Positions 1 through 8,574 are shown, numbered from the stretch's first letter. The stretch is DNA of 37,527 bases from an uncultured Clostridia bacterium (GCA_910589115.1 CAJUSB010000020.1:1-37527), one strand, 5' to 3'. Made by a program: numbers and translations. Notes: a model not told the origin generated them from the sequence alone.

Positions 1-51
1 GGCGGTCCTACGCGGACGGCGGTCCTACGCGGACGGCGGTCCTACGCGGAC
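1..51. repeat. Three tandem copies of a 17-bp unit
   Basis: GGCGGTCCTACGCGGAC occurs three times without interruption at the left edge of the window and may continue outside it. The unit matches the reverse complement of the GTCCGCGTAGGAC end found in the larger intergenic repeats at 8.8 kb and 33 kb, so it looks like a local amplification of one end of that repeat family. Confidence 0.9.
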
Positions 52-112
52 GGCGCAATTTTTTCGAGAAAAAATTGACTAAAAGCTTTATCACCGCTGC
101 GGCGGGGATGGC
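52..112. repeat. Intergenic modular repeat, AT-palindrome module
   Basis: Positions 56-77 form a 22-bp perfect palindrome (arms CAATTTTTTC and GAAAAAATTG around GA), followed by TAAAAGCTTTAT and a CCGCTGCGGCGGGG block. The same module recurs at about 20.93 kb and 22.05 kb (opposite orientation) and at 36.78 kb (same orientation). It lies just upstream of tyrS and keeps spurious reading frames open. Confidence 0.9.
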
Positions 113-184
113 GGGAAGGTATGTGTTCTGCAATAAATTTTCCTGCGGATATGATTGATAAAACGAAACGGAGATGTTGGAAAT

Positions 185-1408
185 ATGAAAATTTACGATG
201 AACTGCGGGCACGCGGGCTGCTCGCACAGGTCACGAATGAAGAGGCGATTGCCAAAATGGTGAACGCCGGAAAAGCGACCTTTTATATTGGTTTTGACCC
301 GACGGCGGATTCCCTGCATGTCGGGCACTTTATGGCGCTGTGCCTGATGAAGCGTCTGCAAATGGCAGGCAATCGTCCGATTGCGTTGATTGGCGGCGGT
401 ACAGGAATGGTAGGTGACCCTTCCGGGCGCACGGATATGCGTTCTATGATGACGACAGAGACCATTCAGCACAACTGCGACTGCTTCAAGAAGCAGATGG
501 AGCGTTTCATTGAGTTTGGTGAAGGCAAAGCGCAGATGGTCAATAATGCGGAATGGCTGACAAAGCTGAATTATATTGAACTGCTGCGTGAGGTTGGCGC
601 TTGTTTTTCGGTAAACAATATGCTCCGTGCGGAGTGCTATAAACAGCGCATGGAAAAGGGATTGTCCTTCCTTGAGTTCAACTATATGATAATGCAGTCG
701 TATGATTTTTACTATCTGTTCCAGCACTACGGCTGTAATATGCAGTTTGGCGGCAATGACCAATGGTCGAATATGCTGGGCGGCACGGAGCTGATTCGCC
801 GGAAGCTGGGCAAGGATGCACATGCGATGACGATTACGCTGCTGCTTAATTCCGAGGGGAAGAAGATGGGCAAGACAGCTGCGGGAGCAGTCTGGCTTGA
901 CCCGAACAAGACAGCGCCATATGATTTTTACCAGTATTGGCGCAATGTCGATGATGCGGATGTGCTGAAATGCATTCGGATGCTGACCTTCCTGCCGCTG
1001 GAGCAGATCGACGAAATGGACAAGTGGGAAGGGGCCGGGCTCAATCGGGCCAAGGAAGTCCTGGCGTATGAATTGACCTCACTGGTGCATGGCAGCGAAG
1101 AGGCCGATAAGGCACAGAATGCGGCCAAGGCGATTTTTGTCGGCGGTGGTTCGGATGAAAATATGCCGACAACCCTTCTTTCGGAGGACGACTTTACAGA
1201 TGGACAGATTGGCGTGCTGACGCTTCTGGTAAAATGCGGCCTTGCAGCTTCAAACGGTGAAGCGCGCAAGCTGGTACAGGGCGGCGGCGTTACGATTGAC
1301 GGAGAAAAGGTTGCTGACTTTAAGCTGATGCTTGCGCAGGACAGTTTCCAGGATGGGCGCATCCTGCGGAAGGGGAAAAAGACCTTCCACAAGGCCGCGC
1401 TTTCATAA
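185..1408 (+). CDS. tyrS: Tyrosyl-tRNA synthetase
   Basis: Class I aminoacyl-tRNA synthetase that charges tRNA-Tyr with tyrosine in the cytosol. The 407-residue product is a usual TyrRS length. The HIGH-type motif is HVGH at residues 45-48, the KMSKS-type loop is KMGKT at 227-231, and the tyrosine-pocket region contains QFGGNDQW at about 187-194. The C-terminal part (about 345-400) is an S4 RNA-binding domain. The frame opens at a TTG at 155, but I choose ATG 185 because CGGAG lies about 11 nt upstream and MKIYDEL is the normal family N-terminus. No T-box is recognisable in the 184 nt available upstream, though a leader could begin outside the window. It stands alone, convergent with glgP. 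Confidence 0.97.
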   Translation: MKIYDELRARGLLAQVTNEEAIAKMVNAGKATFYIGFDPTADSLHVGHFMALCLMKRLQMAGNRPIALIGGGTGMVGDPSGRTDMRSMMTTETIQHNCDCFKKQMERFIEFGEGKAQMVNNAEWLTKLNYIELLREVGACFSVNNMLRAECYKQRMEKGLSFLEFNYMIMQSYDFYYLFQHYGCNMQFGGNDQWSNMLGGTELIRRKLGKDAHAMTITLLLNSEGKKMGKTAAGAVWLDPNKTAPYDFYQYWRNVDDADVLKCIRMLTFLPLEQIDEMDKWEGAGLNRAKEVLAYELTSLVHGSEEADKAQNAAKAIFVGGGSDENMPTTLLSEDDFTDGQIGVLTLLVKCGLAASNGEARKLVQGGGVTIDGEKVADFKLMLAQDSFQDGRILRKGKKTFHKAALS

Positions 1409-1415
1409 AATAATT

Positions 1416-1472
1416 ATCACCCCCTCTATGATAAAACCGCAGAAACTGGACGGTTATCACAGAGGGGGTGAT
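1416..1472. repeat. 57-bp near-perfect inverted repeat after tyrS
   Basis: ATCACCCCCTCT (1416-1427) pairs with AGAGGGGGTGAT (1461-1472), and inside it AACCG pairs with CGGTT, giving about 20 paired bases with an 11-nt loop and a small bulge. No T-run follows on either strand, so it is not a simple terminator. A separate terminator-like hairpin follows it. Its role is unknown. Confidence 0.8.
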
Positions 1473-1496
1473 GATATTAAAACATAGGATAATAAG

Positions 1497-1540
1497 AAAC
1501 GGCTGCACTCCGCTCTGAATGGGGGTACAGCCGTTTTATT
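1497..1540 (+). terminator. Terminator-like hairpin after tyrS
   Basis: AAACGGCTG (1497-1505) pairs with CAGCCGTTT (1528-1536), followed by TTATTTA. It lies between the convergent tyrS and glgP genes. The T-tract is short, so efficiency is uncertain. Confidence 0.65.
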
Positions 1541-1625
1541 TATGGATTTTCAGCTTTCGTATGCCTGTCCTCTGGAAAGGGGATTGTTTTTATAACCCCC
1601 CTTTCAGGTGACAGTCAAACAATGA

Positions 1626-3998
1626 TTAAACCTTTTCAATATGCCAGATATCCTTTGCATATTCTGCGATTGTACGGTCAGAGGAGAACTTGCCGGCATT
1701 GCAGATATTCATCCAGCACTTGCGGGCAAAGGTCTTGCTGTCGCGATAATCGTGGTTCAGCTTTTTCTTTGCATCCAGATAACGGGAGAAGTCGAGCAGC
1801 AGGTAATACTGGTCAGGCTTATGCCAGCTTGCACCGTAGAGGATGGAGTCATACAGCTCGCGGAAAACGCCGCTGCCGCCGTCGTTCACAGTGCCGTTTA
1901 CCAGTGCGTCCAGTACGCGGCGGACACGATGGTCGCTGTCGTAAATCCCCTTCGGGTTATAACCCTGCTGGGCTGCCTTGGCAACCTCTTCAACGGTTGC
2001 GCCGAAGATATAGTTGTTCTCACGGCCAGCCTCTTCAACAATTTCAACGTTTGCGCCGTCATAGGTGCCCAGCGTAACAGCACCATTGAGCATCAGCTTC
2101 ATGTTGCCGGTGCCCGAAGCCTCGGTGCCTGCGGTGGAAATCTGCTCGGAAACATTTGCAGCAGCAACAATCTTTTCCGCATAGGAAACGTTGTAGTTGG
2201 AAACAAAAATGACTTTCAGCTTGCCGCGTACACGGTCATCATTATCAATCAGGCGTGCGACCTCATTGATGAGCTTGATAATGCCCTTCGCACGGCGATA
2301 GCCGGGCGCAGCCTTTGCACCGAAAATAAAGGTGGTGGGCGTAAAGTCAGTCAAAGAACCCTCGGCAATCTCGAAATAAAGCTCCAATACTGCCAGAATG
2401 TTCAGGAACTGGCGCTTGTACTCATGCAGGCGCTTGATCTGTACGTCATAAATCGAATCAGGGTCAATCAATACGCGTTCCTGCTTCTTGATATACTTTG
2501 CAAGATGTTCGCGCTTGGTCTGCTTGATTTCCATGAAGCGATTCAGGACGTCCTGGTCATCAGCAAACTTTTCGAGCTTCTTGAGCTGTGAAAGGTCGGT
2601 TATCCAATCCTTGGATCCCAGCAGTTCCGTAATGAGGGCGCTCAGCTCGGGATTGCACAGGGCCAGCCAGCGGCGCTGGGTGATGCCGTTGGTCTTATTC
2701 TGGAAGCGCTCGGGATACAGGGCATACCAATCCTTGAGAACGTCAGTTTTCAGGATCTCGGTATGAAGCTGTGCAACGCCGTTCACATACCGGGAGGCAA
2801 AAATCGCAAGATATGCCATATGCACGGTATCATGCTGCAAAATGCGCATGGAATAAGCCTTATCGCCAGGAACACCCTTTGCAGACAGCTCGGCAGCCTG
2901 CTTCTGGTCGATCATGCAGATGATTTCAAATACGCGCGGAATGGTATTCTCAAGCAGCCACTTGCCCCACTTTTCGAGTGCTTCGGGCAGGACAGTGTGG
3001 TTCGTGTAAGAGAAGACCTTTTTGCAGATTTCCAGTGCATCGTCAAAGGAAACGCCCTCAAAGTCAATGAGCTGGCGGATCAGTTCCGGAATCGAAATGA
3101 CCGGGTGGGTATCATTGAGCTGGATTGCATTCAGCTCGGCAAAGTGTGAGAAATCACTGCCGTATTTCTGCTTATACTTGCGGATAATATCCTGGAGCGA
3201 TGCACAGCAGAAGAAATACTGCTGCTTCAGGCGGAGGGTTTTGCCTTCGTCCGTGGTGTCGTTCGGATAGAGCACGCGGGAAATATCTTCTGCGCGGTTG
3301 CGTTCCTCAACAGCCTTGTCATAGGCCTGATCGTTAAAGAGATTAAAATCAAATGCCTTGAGCGGCTCCGCCTGCCACAGACGCAGGGTACCGACATTCT
3401 TGGTGCCGTAGCCGATTACCGGTACGTCATACGGCACGGCCTTGATGGTCTGGTTACGGAAGGAAACTGTAACCGCTTCATCTTCGCGGCGCAGGCTCCA
3501 CGGATCGCCCAGACGGGTCCAGTCGTCCGCTTCCTCCTGCTGGAAACCGCCTACGATCGTCTGCTTGAACAGGCCGTACTTGTAGCGGATGCCGTAGCCG
3601 TCGAGCGGCAGGTCGAGCGTAGCCGCAGAGTCGAGGAAGCAGGCTGCCAGACGGCCAAGGCCGCCGTTGCCCAGCGCACAGTCCTCAATCTCTTCCAGGG
3701 TTGACAGGTCGGCGCCTCTTTCGCGGAGCATATCGTTGATGTCACTGGTCAGCCCCATGGAGAGCATATTGTTCTGAATTGCGCGTCCGATGAGGAATTC
3801 TGCGGAAAAATAATAGGCATGGCGGGCATTCTGATGCTTTTCCGCGCTTTCCTGCCACTGGTCGGCAATCTGTGCCATCAGTGTACGGGAGAGGGCATAA
3901 TGAATCTGCTCCGGTTTGGCATCTTTGATGGTACGGTGGTACTCACTCTTGAGGAAAAGAGCGACCGCGTCCATGATCGCTTCATTTTTCTTTTGCAT
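1626..3998 (-). CDS. glgP: Glycogen/maltodextrin phosphorylase
   Basis: GT35 phosphorylase that releases glucose-1-phosphate from alpha-1,4-glucan ends using phosphate and pyridoxal phosphate. The 790-residue product is slightly shorter than the roughly 800-840 usual for the family. The diagnostic C-terminal segment EASGTGNMKLMLNGA contains the PLP lysine (K634), and QLNDTHP and RVLYPND blocks are also present. The frame extends seven codons upstream to an ATG at 4019. I prefer ATG 3998 (MQKKNEA) because AAAGGATGG lies about 9 nt before it. The gene is monocistronic with its own promoter and a leader of about 225 nt. Product would feed the phosphoglucomutase at 24.7 kb. Confidence 0.96.
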   Translation of the reverse strand: MQKKNEAIMDAVALFLKSEYHRTIKDAKPEQIHYALSRTLMAQIADQWQESAEKHQNARHAYYFSAEFLIGRAIQNNMLSMGLTSDINDMLRERGADLSTLEEIEDCALGNGGLGRLAACFLDSAATLDLPLDGYGIRYKYGLFKQTIVGGFQQEEADDWTRLGDPWSLRREDEAVTVSFRNQTIKAVPYDVPVIGYGTKNVGTLRLWQAEPLKAFDFNLFNDQAYDKAVEERNRAEDISRVLYPNDTTDEGKTLRLKQQYFFCCASLQDIIRKYKQKYGSDFSHFAELNAIQLNDTHPVISIPELIRQLIDFEGVSFDDALEICKKVFSYTNHTVLPEALEKWGKWLLENTIPRVFEIICMIDQKQAAELSAKGVPGDKAYSMRILQHDTVHMAYLAIFASRYVNGVAQLHTEILKTDVLKDWYALYPERFQNKTNGITQRRWLALCNPELSALITELLGSKDWITDLSQLKKLEKFADDQDVLNRFMEIKQTKREHLAKYIKKQERVLIDPDSIYDVQIKRLHEYKRQFLNILAVLELYFEIAEGSLTDFTPTTFIFGAKAAPGYRRAKGIIKLINEVARLIDNDDRVRGKLKVIFVSNYNVSYAEKIVAAANVSEQISTAGTEASGTGNMKLMLNGAVTLGTYDGANVEIVEEAGRENNYIFGATVEEVAKAAQQGYNPKGIYDSDHRVRRVLDALVNGTVNDGGSGVFRELYDSILYGASWHKPDQYYLLLDFSRYLDAKKKLNHDYRDSKTFARKCWMNICNAGKFSSDRTIAEYAKDIWHIEKV

Positions 3999-4019
3999 TT
4001 GGCATATCCATCCTTTCAT

Positions 4020-4222
4020 GTTGCAGCAGCTGGCGCTGTCAGAATCCTGCTTTTCAATCCGGCACTAATGCGCTTAAATCATGGGTGTTATAAATTGTCC
4101 GTTTCGATATCCAGGGAGGCATGGGCGGAAAAGCCCGGAGATTCCTTATTCAGGATGCACACCCGCTATTTCCCACATGATTCCGGCTATTCAGTGAGTG
4201 CCGTACTAAAAAAAGTCCACAA
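4020..4222 (-). other. Long 5' leader of glgP, no recognised motif
   Basis: Between the predicted promoter and the glgP start there are about 225 nt without a credible ORF. I do not recognise a known riboswitch or T-box in it. Its length leaves room for post-initiation control. Confidence 0.4.
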
Positions 4223-4231
4223 CTATTTTTC

Positions 4232-4260
4232 ATTATAATTCATTTGTCCGCGAATTGCAA
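4232..4260 (-). promoter_or_regulatory. Sigma-A-type promoter of glgP
   Basis: On the minus strand TTGCAA (4260-4255) and a perfect TATAAT (4237-4232) are separated by 17 bp. It points at glgP. The remaining stretch from 4261 to 4353, downstream of gerAB, shows no gene or clear terminator. Confidence 0.8.
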
Positions 4261-4353
4261 GGAAAATTTGAGCGCTTCCCAAAACTACTGGAAAAATATG
4301 GACTGCCAAAGCTTCCCAGAGACGCTGAACACGTTTGAAAATATGCGTTAAAA

Positions 4354-5169
4354 TTATGGTTTGCCTGCTGCTTTCCGGGCGCGTGCCAGCTGTACGGCAC
4401 GGCTTGGCGCGGCAGAGCGTTTTTGTCCGCCGCAGGTGCGCACAAATGAGAAGCATACTGCAATCCGCGCACATTCACACAGTACCAGCACTGCGGCAAA
4501 AACGACTTCGCATCGTTTCAGGAAATCTCCGACTGCTGCAAGTCCAGCAGCTGCATAGACAGGGTATGCATAGGTTGTCCCGCCGAGCAGCAGAAGCGTG
4601 CGCAGGCTGAGCAGCGCCAGCAGTCCGCCGCCGAGCAGCAGCCCCCAGGCCGGAGCCTTCGCGCCGCCCGCCAGATGCGCTGGGAGCAGCACTGCCAGAA
4701 ATGCAGGCACCATCCGTGCGCTTTCCGACAGGAGCGCACGCGGCGCTGGAAGCGCGAGATAACCGAAATTCCAGTCCGGCACCGTCACCGCCACCGACAG
4801 AAGCAGCAGCACAACAGCCGTCAGCATGACTGGAAAGCTCCACATAAAGAGGCAATCAGCTCCACGGCGTGACAGCAGCCAGGCCGTCAGAACAAGCAGG
4901 ACAACCGCCAGCGCCGCCTGTGTCCCTTCGTACTGCCAGAAAAAGAAAATACGGGAAATGCTGCGCAGCGTAAGCAGCAGCGCGAGCACTGCACAGACGG
5001 CATCCAATAACTTTCCGGGCAGCTTGAGCAATACAAACAACAGCGCTGCCGATACCACCGCACTGCAAAGCAGCGGCAGCCAGCCAATACCAGATAAATA
5101 TAATCCGTCGGCAAGTACGAACAGTGTACACAGCGCCGCCTGCCATCGTGAAAAAATATGCTTATCCAT
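4354..5169 (-). CDS. gerAB: GerAB-type spore germination permease subunit, short
   Basis: Predicted inner-membrane transporter-like subunit of a GerA nutrient germinant receptor (APC-superfamily fold in known GerAB proteins). The 271-residue protein is almost entirely hydrophobic, with about eight possible membrane helices. It ends in a basic tail rich in R, K, Q and A. Typical GerAB proteins have about 360 residues and ten helices, so this one is short. The FLKRCEVVFAAVLVLCECAR segment resembles the C-terminal helix region of the family. Identification rests largely on position: it follows gerAA and gerAC with an 8-nt overlap. GGAGG precedes the ATG. Last gene of the operon. Confidence 0.75.
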   Translation of the reverse strand: MDKHIFSRWQAALCTLFVLADGLYLSGIGWLPLLCSAVVSAALLFVLLKLPGKLLDAVCAVLALLLTLRSISRIFFFWQYEGTQAALAVVLLVLTAWLLSRRGADCLFMWSFPVMLTAVVLLLLSVAVTVPDWNFGYLALPAPRALLSESARMVPAFLAVLLPAHLAGGAKAPAWGLLLGGGLLALLSLRTLLLLGGTTYAYPVYAAAGLAAVGDFLKRCEVVFAAVLVLCECARIAVCFSFVRTCGGQKRSAAPSRAVQLARARKAAGKP

Positions 5170-5812
5170 TTTGCGCCTCCTCCGGCAGGAATCCAGACAA
5201 TACGCCGTTCTCTAAAACGGCAAGGCCTTTAGAGGCGGCGTGTCCATCCTCCGTTTCATACAGACATGGCAGCTGGACCGCCTGACCGTTTTGCAGTGCA
5301 TTGTGCACCTGATACAGCGGCAGATCGGGAATTTCGCCGCGTGCGGTCAGCCCTTCCAGCAGATCATAGAGCGCTACGCCGGGGATGCTTTCTCCAAGTG
5401 CCTCCAGCTGTAATATTTCTTCTGCGGGAGCACCCCGGGCCACCACCAGCCGCAAGGTCAGCCGTGCGTCCGGACGTTCGGCCAAAAAGGCAGCCAGTTC
5501 CGTCAACCCTTCCCGCGCAAGTGTAATGTCAACAATCACCGTCTCTGCGTGGCTAAAGTAAAAGTGCCCGCCGAGCTTGCATACCGCGTCATCAAACAGT
5601 GCAGGCAGACTTTCCCCCTCTGCGGTTAGATAAACTGGCTCGGCATCTCCGTCAAGACTGTCCTGCCGAATGAGTTCGGCAGTCATTTTGTAGCCTTCTT
5701 TTGTGCGGGATATCGCCGCAGCCGAAACCGGAAGCGGTGATTCCGCACTGCATCCGCACAGCAGCAGGACAGAAAAAATACATATTATAATAATTACTGC
5801 AATCCGCTTCAT
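5162..5812 (-). CDS. gerAC: GerAC-type germination lipoprotein, N-terminal domain only
   Basis: Lipoprotein subunit of the GerA-type germinant receptor. The 216-residue product starts MKRIAVIII and has a signal peptide with lipobox LCGC (Cys21), so it should be lipid-anchored. Usual GerAC proteins are about 370-400 residues with an additional C-terminal GerAC domain. Here the protein stops after the N-terminal domain and no continuation was found in other frames, because gerAB begins immediately. ATG at 5812 shares ATGA with the gerAA stop, a translational-coupling arrangement. An upstream in-frame ATG at 5860 lies inside gerAA and is rejected because the lipoprotein signal must be N-terminal. 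Confidence 0.82.
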   Translation of the reverse strand: MKRIAVIIIICIFSVLLLCGCSAESPLPVSAAAISRTKEGYKMTAELIRQDSLDGDAEPVYLTAEGESLPALFDDAVCKLGGHFYFSHAETVIVDITLAREGLTELAAFLAERPDARLTLRLVVARGAPAEEILQLEALGESIPGVALYDLLEGLTARGEIPDLPLYQVHNALQNGQAVQLPCLYETEDGHAASKGLAVLENGVLSGFLPEEAQNG

Positions 5813-7242
5813 TTGTCCTCCTTTTGCGCAAGGAAACGATTCCGGCGCATTTGGAACCACGGTGCGCGCAGATAGCTGTCCTCATGATGTGCATGCACAC
5901 GCGGTAAGAGGTTGAGCAGATAGGGCGCCTGACAGGAATCCAGCGCACAAAGGTGCAGCAGCACCAGCGCCAGCCCGAACACTAACCCATAAATTCCCAG
6001 AACCGCAGCCGCAGCTGTCAGTGCAAACCGCAGAACCGTTGTGGCCGACTGCAATTTAGGAAGCGCCAGCCCTGTGACGCCCGCCACGGCAACAATAATC
6101 ACAGCCGGAGCCGAAATGAACCGCGCCTGTACCGCGGCTTGTCCCAGCACCAGCCCGCCGACGATGGACATGGTCTGTCCAATCACGCCCGGGGTGCGCG
6201 TACCAGCCTCTTTCAGCAGCTCAAACACGATCAGCAGCAGAAAAATTTCACTGACCGGAGGCAGCGGCGTGCCCCGCTGGGCAGCTGAGATCGCAAGCAG
6301 CAGACGCGTCGGCACCAGTTCCTGATGATGCAGCACACAAGCAAGATAGAGTGCCGGAACGGTCAGCGTCAGCAAAAATGCCGCATATCGCAGCAGCCGG
6401 GAAAGCCCTGCCTGTTCCACACTGATATAATAATCGTCATTCGATTGGAAGCACTCCTGCAAAATACAGGGTGCAGTCAATACGACCGGGGAACCATCCA
6501 CGACCAGCGCAACCCGGCCCTCTAATAAGCGTGCGGCAGCAACGTCCGGGCGTTCGGTCGCGCCCATTGTCGGGAATGGTGAACGCCGGTTATCCCGGAT
6601 GCGCTCGGCAATGTAATTGGAATCGAGCACAGAATCCGGTTTCAGACGTGACAGACGTTTTTGCACGGTTTTCACCAGCCTGTCGTCTGCAACCCCATCA
6701 ATATAGCATAGACAAACAACCGTATTGGTACGCGTGCCAACCCGCGAAAAAGTAAACTTTAACCGCGGATCATTCAACCGGCGGCGCAGCATGGAAAGGT
6801 TTGTCATAAACAGCTCGGTGAAGCCTTCACGCGGGCCTCGGAGTACCTTTTCTCCCTCCGGCTCTGCTGTCGAACGTGAGGAAAACCCTTTCGTATTGAC
6901 CACAACGGGACGTGCATCCCCTTCGGTCAGAATGACCGTATCCCCATAGAGGAAAGAAGCCAGCATCAAATTAACATCAGGCTCCACACGACTGTCGTTA
7001 ATCTCAATCACCGACTGTGCAAGCTGTTCCGCAGATAATTTTGCCTGCGGTTCCTCTATCAGCGGACGGATAATTGATTGATTGATTGCAAGTGCATTCA
7101 CCATACCGTCAAAGAAAAAAACAGCACAGCGCAGGCCGGATGGGCTGCGCGTTTCACGGGTGATGAAGGTATTATCCCCGGCGAATTGTGCTTTCAGTGC
7201 AGCGATATTCCGGTCAAGGTCGGTTGTGAATTCGATGGACAT
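5809..7242 (-). CDS. gerAA: GerAA-type spore germination receptor subunit
   Basis: Membrane subunit of the nutrient germinant receptor in the spore inner membrane. The 477-residue protein has the family architecture: a soluble N-terminal half (about 1-275) and a C-terminal membrane half (about 280-430) with several helices. The block PFPTMGATERPDVAAARLLE, followed by GRVALVVDGSPVVL, is the characteristic GerA signature. SD AGGAGGG sits 8 nt before ATG 7242. That SD is buried in a terminator-like hairpin (7251-7280). gerAA, gerAC and gerAB are tightly overlapping and clearly one transcript. The SLH gene lies 53 bp upstream on the same strand. Confidence 0.95.
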   Translation of the reverse strand: MSIEFTTDLDRNIAALKAQFAGDNTFITRETRSPSGLRCAVFFFDGMVNALAINQSIIRPLIEEPQAKLSAEQLAQSVIEINDSRVEPDVNLMLASFLYGDTVILTEGDARPVVVNTKGFSSRSTAEPEGEKVLRGPREGFTELFMTNLSMLRRRLNDPRLKFTFSRVGTRTNTVVCLCYIDGVADDRLVKTVQKRLSRLKPDSVLDSNYIAERIRDNRRSPFPTMGATERPDVAAARLLEGRVALVVDGSPVVLTAPCILQECFQSNDDYYISVEQAGLSRLLRYAAFLLTLTVPALYLACVLHHQELVPTRLLLAISAAQRGTPLPPVSEIFLLLIVFELLKEAGTRTPGVIGQTMSIVGGLVLGQAAVQARFISAPAVIIVAVAGVTGLALPKLQSATTVLRFALTAAAAVLGIYGLVFGLALVLLHLCALDSCQAPYLLNLLPRVHAHHEDSYLRAPWFQMRRNRFLAQKEDK

Positions 7243-7280
7243 AAAAAAATCCCTCCTGCATCTTAAAATGCGCAGAAGGG
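7243..7280 (-). terminator. Terminator-like hairpin that sequesters the gerAA SD
   Basis: On the minus strand CCCTTCT (7280-7274) and GCAT (7271-7268) pair with ATGC (7261-7258) and AGGAGGG (7257-7251), followed by ATTTTTTT and then the gerAA ATG. The 3' arm is the gerAA Shine-Dalgarno sequence. It could end SLH transcription, mask the gerAA start, or both. Confidence 0.7.
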
Positions 7281-7295
7281 AAAATTTTATACAGT

Positions 7296-8381
7296 TTATG
7301 CCTGATAATAGATCTCGGTCACCAGTTCACCCAGAAGGGCGACCCGTGCACTCTGATAATATTCGCCAGTAGAAACCGGCGCTTCAAGGGTCGAATAGGG
7401 GCTGACATTGACACACACCACATCACTCGATACGGCCATTGCCTGCCCGTCCACAATGAGGCTCCCATCCTCATAAATGACCTGCTGATTGATTTCCTCC
7501 GCACCGCCAAGCTCGATAAAGTAACCTTCCTCTTTTTCATAGAAGGTCAGGCAGCGAACCAGTCCCTTATATGACTCGTCTGGTTCATAGCCCACAATGC
7601 GCACATCGGTATAAACCGTGTCGCCGATGCAGAGGTTGACCAGATCCGGCTGATGCACATAAACCCCTTTCTCCGTTAAATGCAGTGCACGGTAGAGCAG
7701 GGCGGCCATTTCTGCGCGGGTGATGGCTGTATCCGGGTTAAATACATCATCAGCCCCGCCGGAAATCACACCAGCGCCAGTCAGCGCAGCAACCGCTCCG
7801 GCGGCATAATCGGAAATCTGTTCTGCATCGGTGAATCCATTCAGGCTGCCCGGCGCAAAATGCAGCCCGGTCAGGTCAAGCGTGCGTTTCAGGAATACGA
7901 CTGCATCTTCACGTGTCACCTGTTCTTCCGGCGAGAAACGCCCGGAGGAGCCCGCCGCAATGCCAAGTGTTTCCGCCGCGCCGACGGCCTCCGCATAATA
8001 TGCATCCTCTGGAACATCCGAAAAAGTTGCCATGCGGGAATAATCACTCATGTCATACGCACGGTACAGCATGACCATAAAATCAGCGCGCGTAATGGGT
8101 TTGCCCGGCGCAAATAAGTGGTCCCCGACACCGGATACCACACCGCCCCCGGCAAGGTAATCAATCGCGCGATAGGCCCATGCGAAGTCTTCCCCGGCAT
8201 CGACAAAATAAATCGAGTGGTCGGGGATATAAGCATAATAGCTTGTTTGCCTTGCATTCGATTTTACCGAATCCGGTAAAAGGTCTGTCTGTGAGCCCTG
8301 CGCCGCAGGGCTCATGTGGCCCAGTGACAAGATCATCATCACGGCAGCCGCAAGGCAGGCCGCTGGTTTGAATTTTCTCAT
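7296..8381 (-). CDS. Secreted protein with three S-layer homology domains
   Basis: The 361-residue protein begins with a Sec signal peptide (MRKFKPAACLAAAVMMIL, cleavage near residues 27-30). Three SLH domains follow at about 58-111, 120-170 and 183-233; each has a TR(A/E) motif (ITRADF, VTREDA, ITRAEM). SLH domains bind secondary cell-wall polymer, so the protein is expected on the cell surface. The last 125 residues match nothing I recognise and may be the functional part. AAAGGAG lies 6 nt before the ATG. Its position just upstream of gerAA could mean co-expression in sporulation, but a terminator-like hairpin separates them and its own promoter looks vegetative. Confidence 0.9.
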   Translation of the reverse strand: MRKFKPAACLAAAVMMILSLGHMSPAAQGSQTDLLPDSVKSNARQTSYYAYIPDHSIYFVDAGEDFAWAYRAIDYLAGGGVVSGVGDHLFAPGKPITRADFMVMLYRAYDMSDYSRMATFSDVPEDAYYAEAVGAAETLGIAAGSSGRFSPEEQVTREDAVVFLKRTLDLTGLHFAPGSLNGFTDAEQISDYAAGAVAALTGAGVISGGADDVFNPDTAITRAEMAALLYRALHLTEKGVYVHQPDLVNLCIGDTVYTDVRIVGYEPDESYKGLVRCLTFYEKEEGYFIELGGAEEINQQVIYEDGSLIVDGQAMAVSSDVVCVNVSPYSTLEAPVSTGEYYQSARVALLGELVTEIYYQA

Positions 8382-8410
8382 AACTGTCTCCTTTGCAAAA
8401 GTTCCTGACC

Positions 8411-8438
8411 ATTATAACACATTCAATAAGAAATGCAA
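8411..8438 (-). promoter_or_regulatory. Sigma-A-type promoter of the SLH gene
   Basis: Minus strand TTGCAT (8438-8433), 16-bp spacer, TATAAT (8416-8411). It lies about 30 bp before the SLH start codon. Confidence 0.75.
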
Positions 8439-8574
8439 GCTATTTTTATGCGGATTGCACAAAGCACCAACAAGTGGCAGAAAATGATGCAAATAGACAA
8501 CCTTTTATCCCCGGAATATGATTTTTCCGGCAAAATATGAAACAGATTTTACAATAGGGTTCCAGCAGCCACGT

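Noticed and set aside
112..184. T-box before tyrS
   Set aside because: No T-box sequence or antiterminator is visible in the part of the leader inside the window.
8..823. 271-residue minus-strand ORF opposite tyrS
   Set aside because: It lies antisense to a clear TyrRS gene, has no SD and no recognisable domain; part of it is translated repeat.
1320..1508. Small type I toxin gene near the inverted repeat
   Set aside because: The minus-strand frame is not a typical short hydrophobic toxin; it runs into tyrS and has no promoter that I can see.
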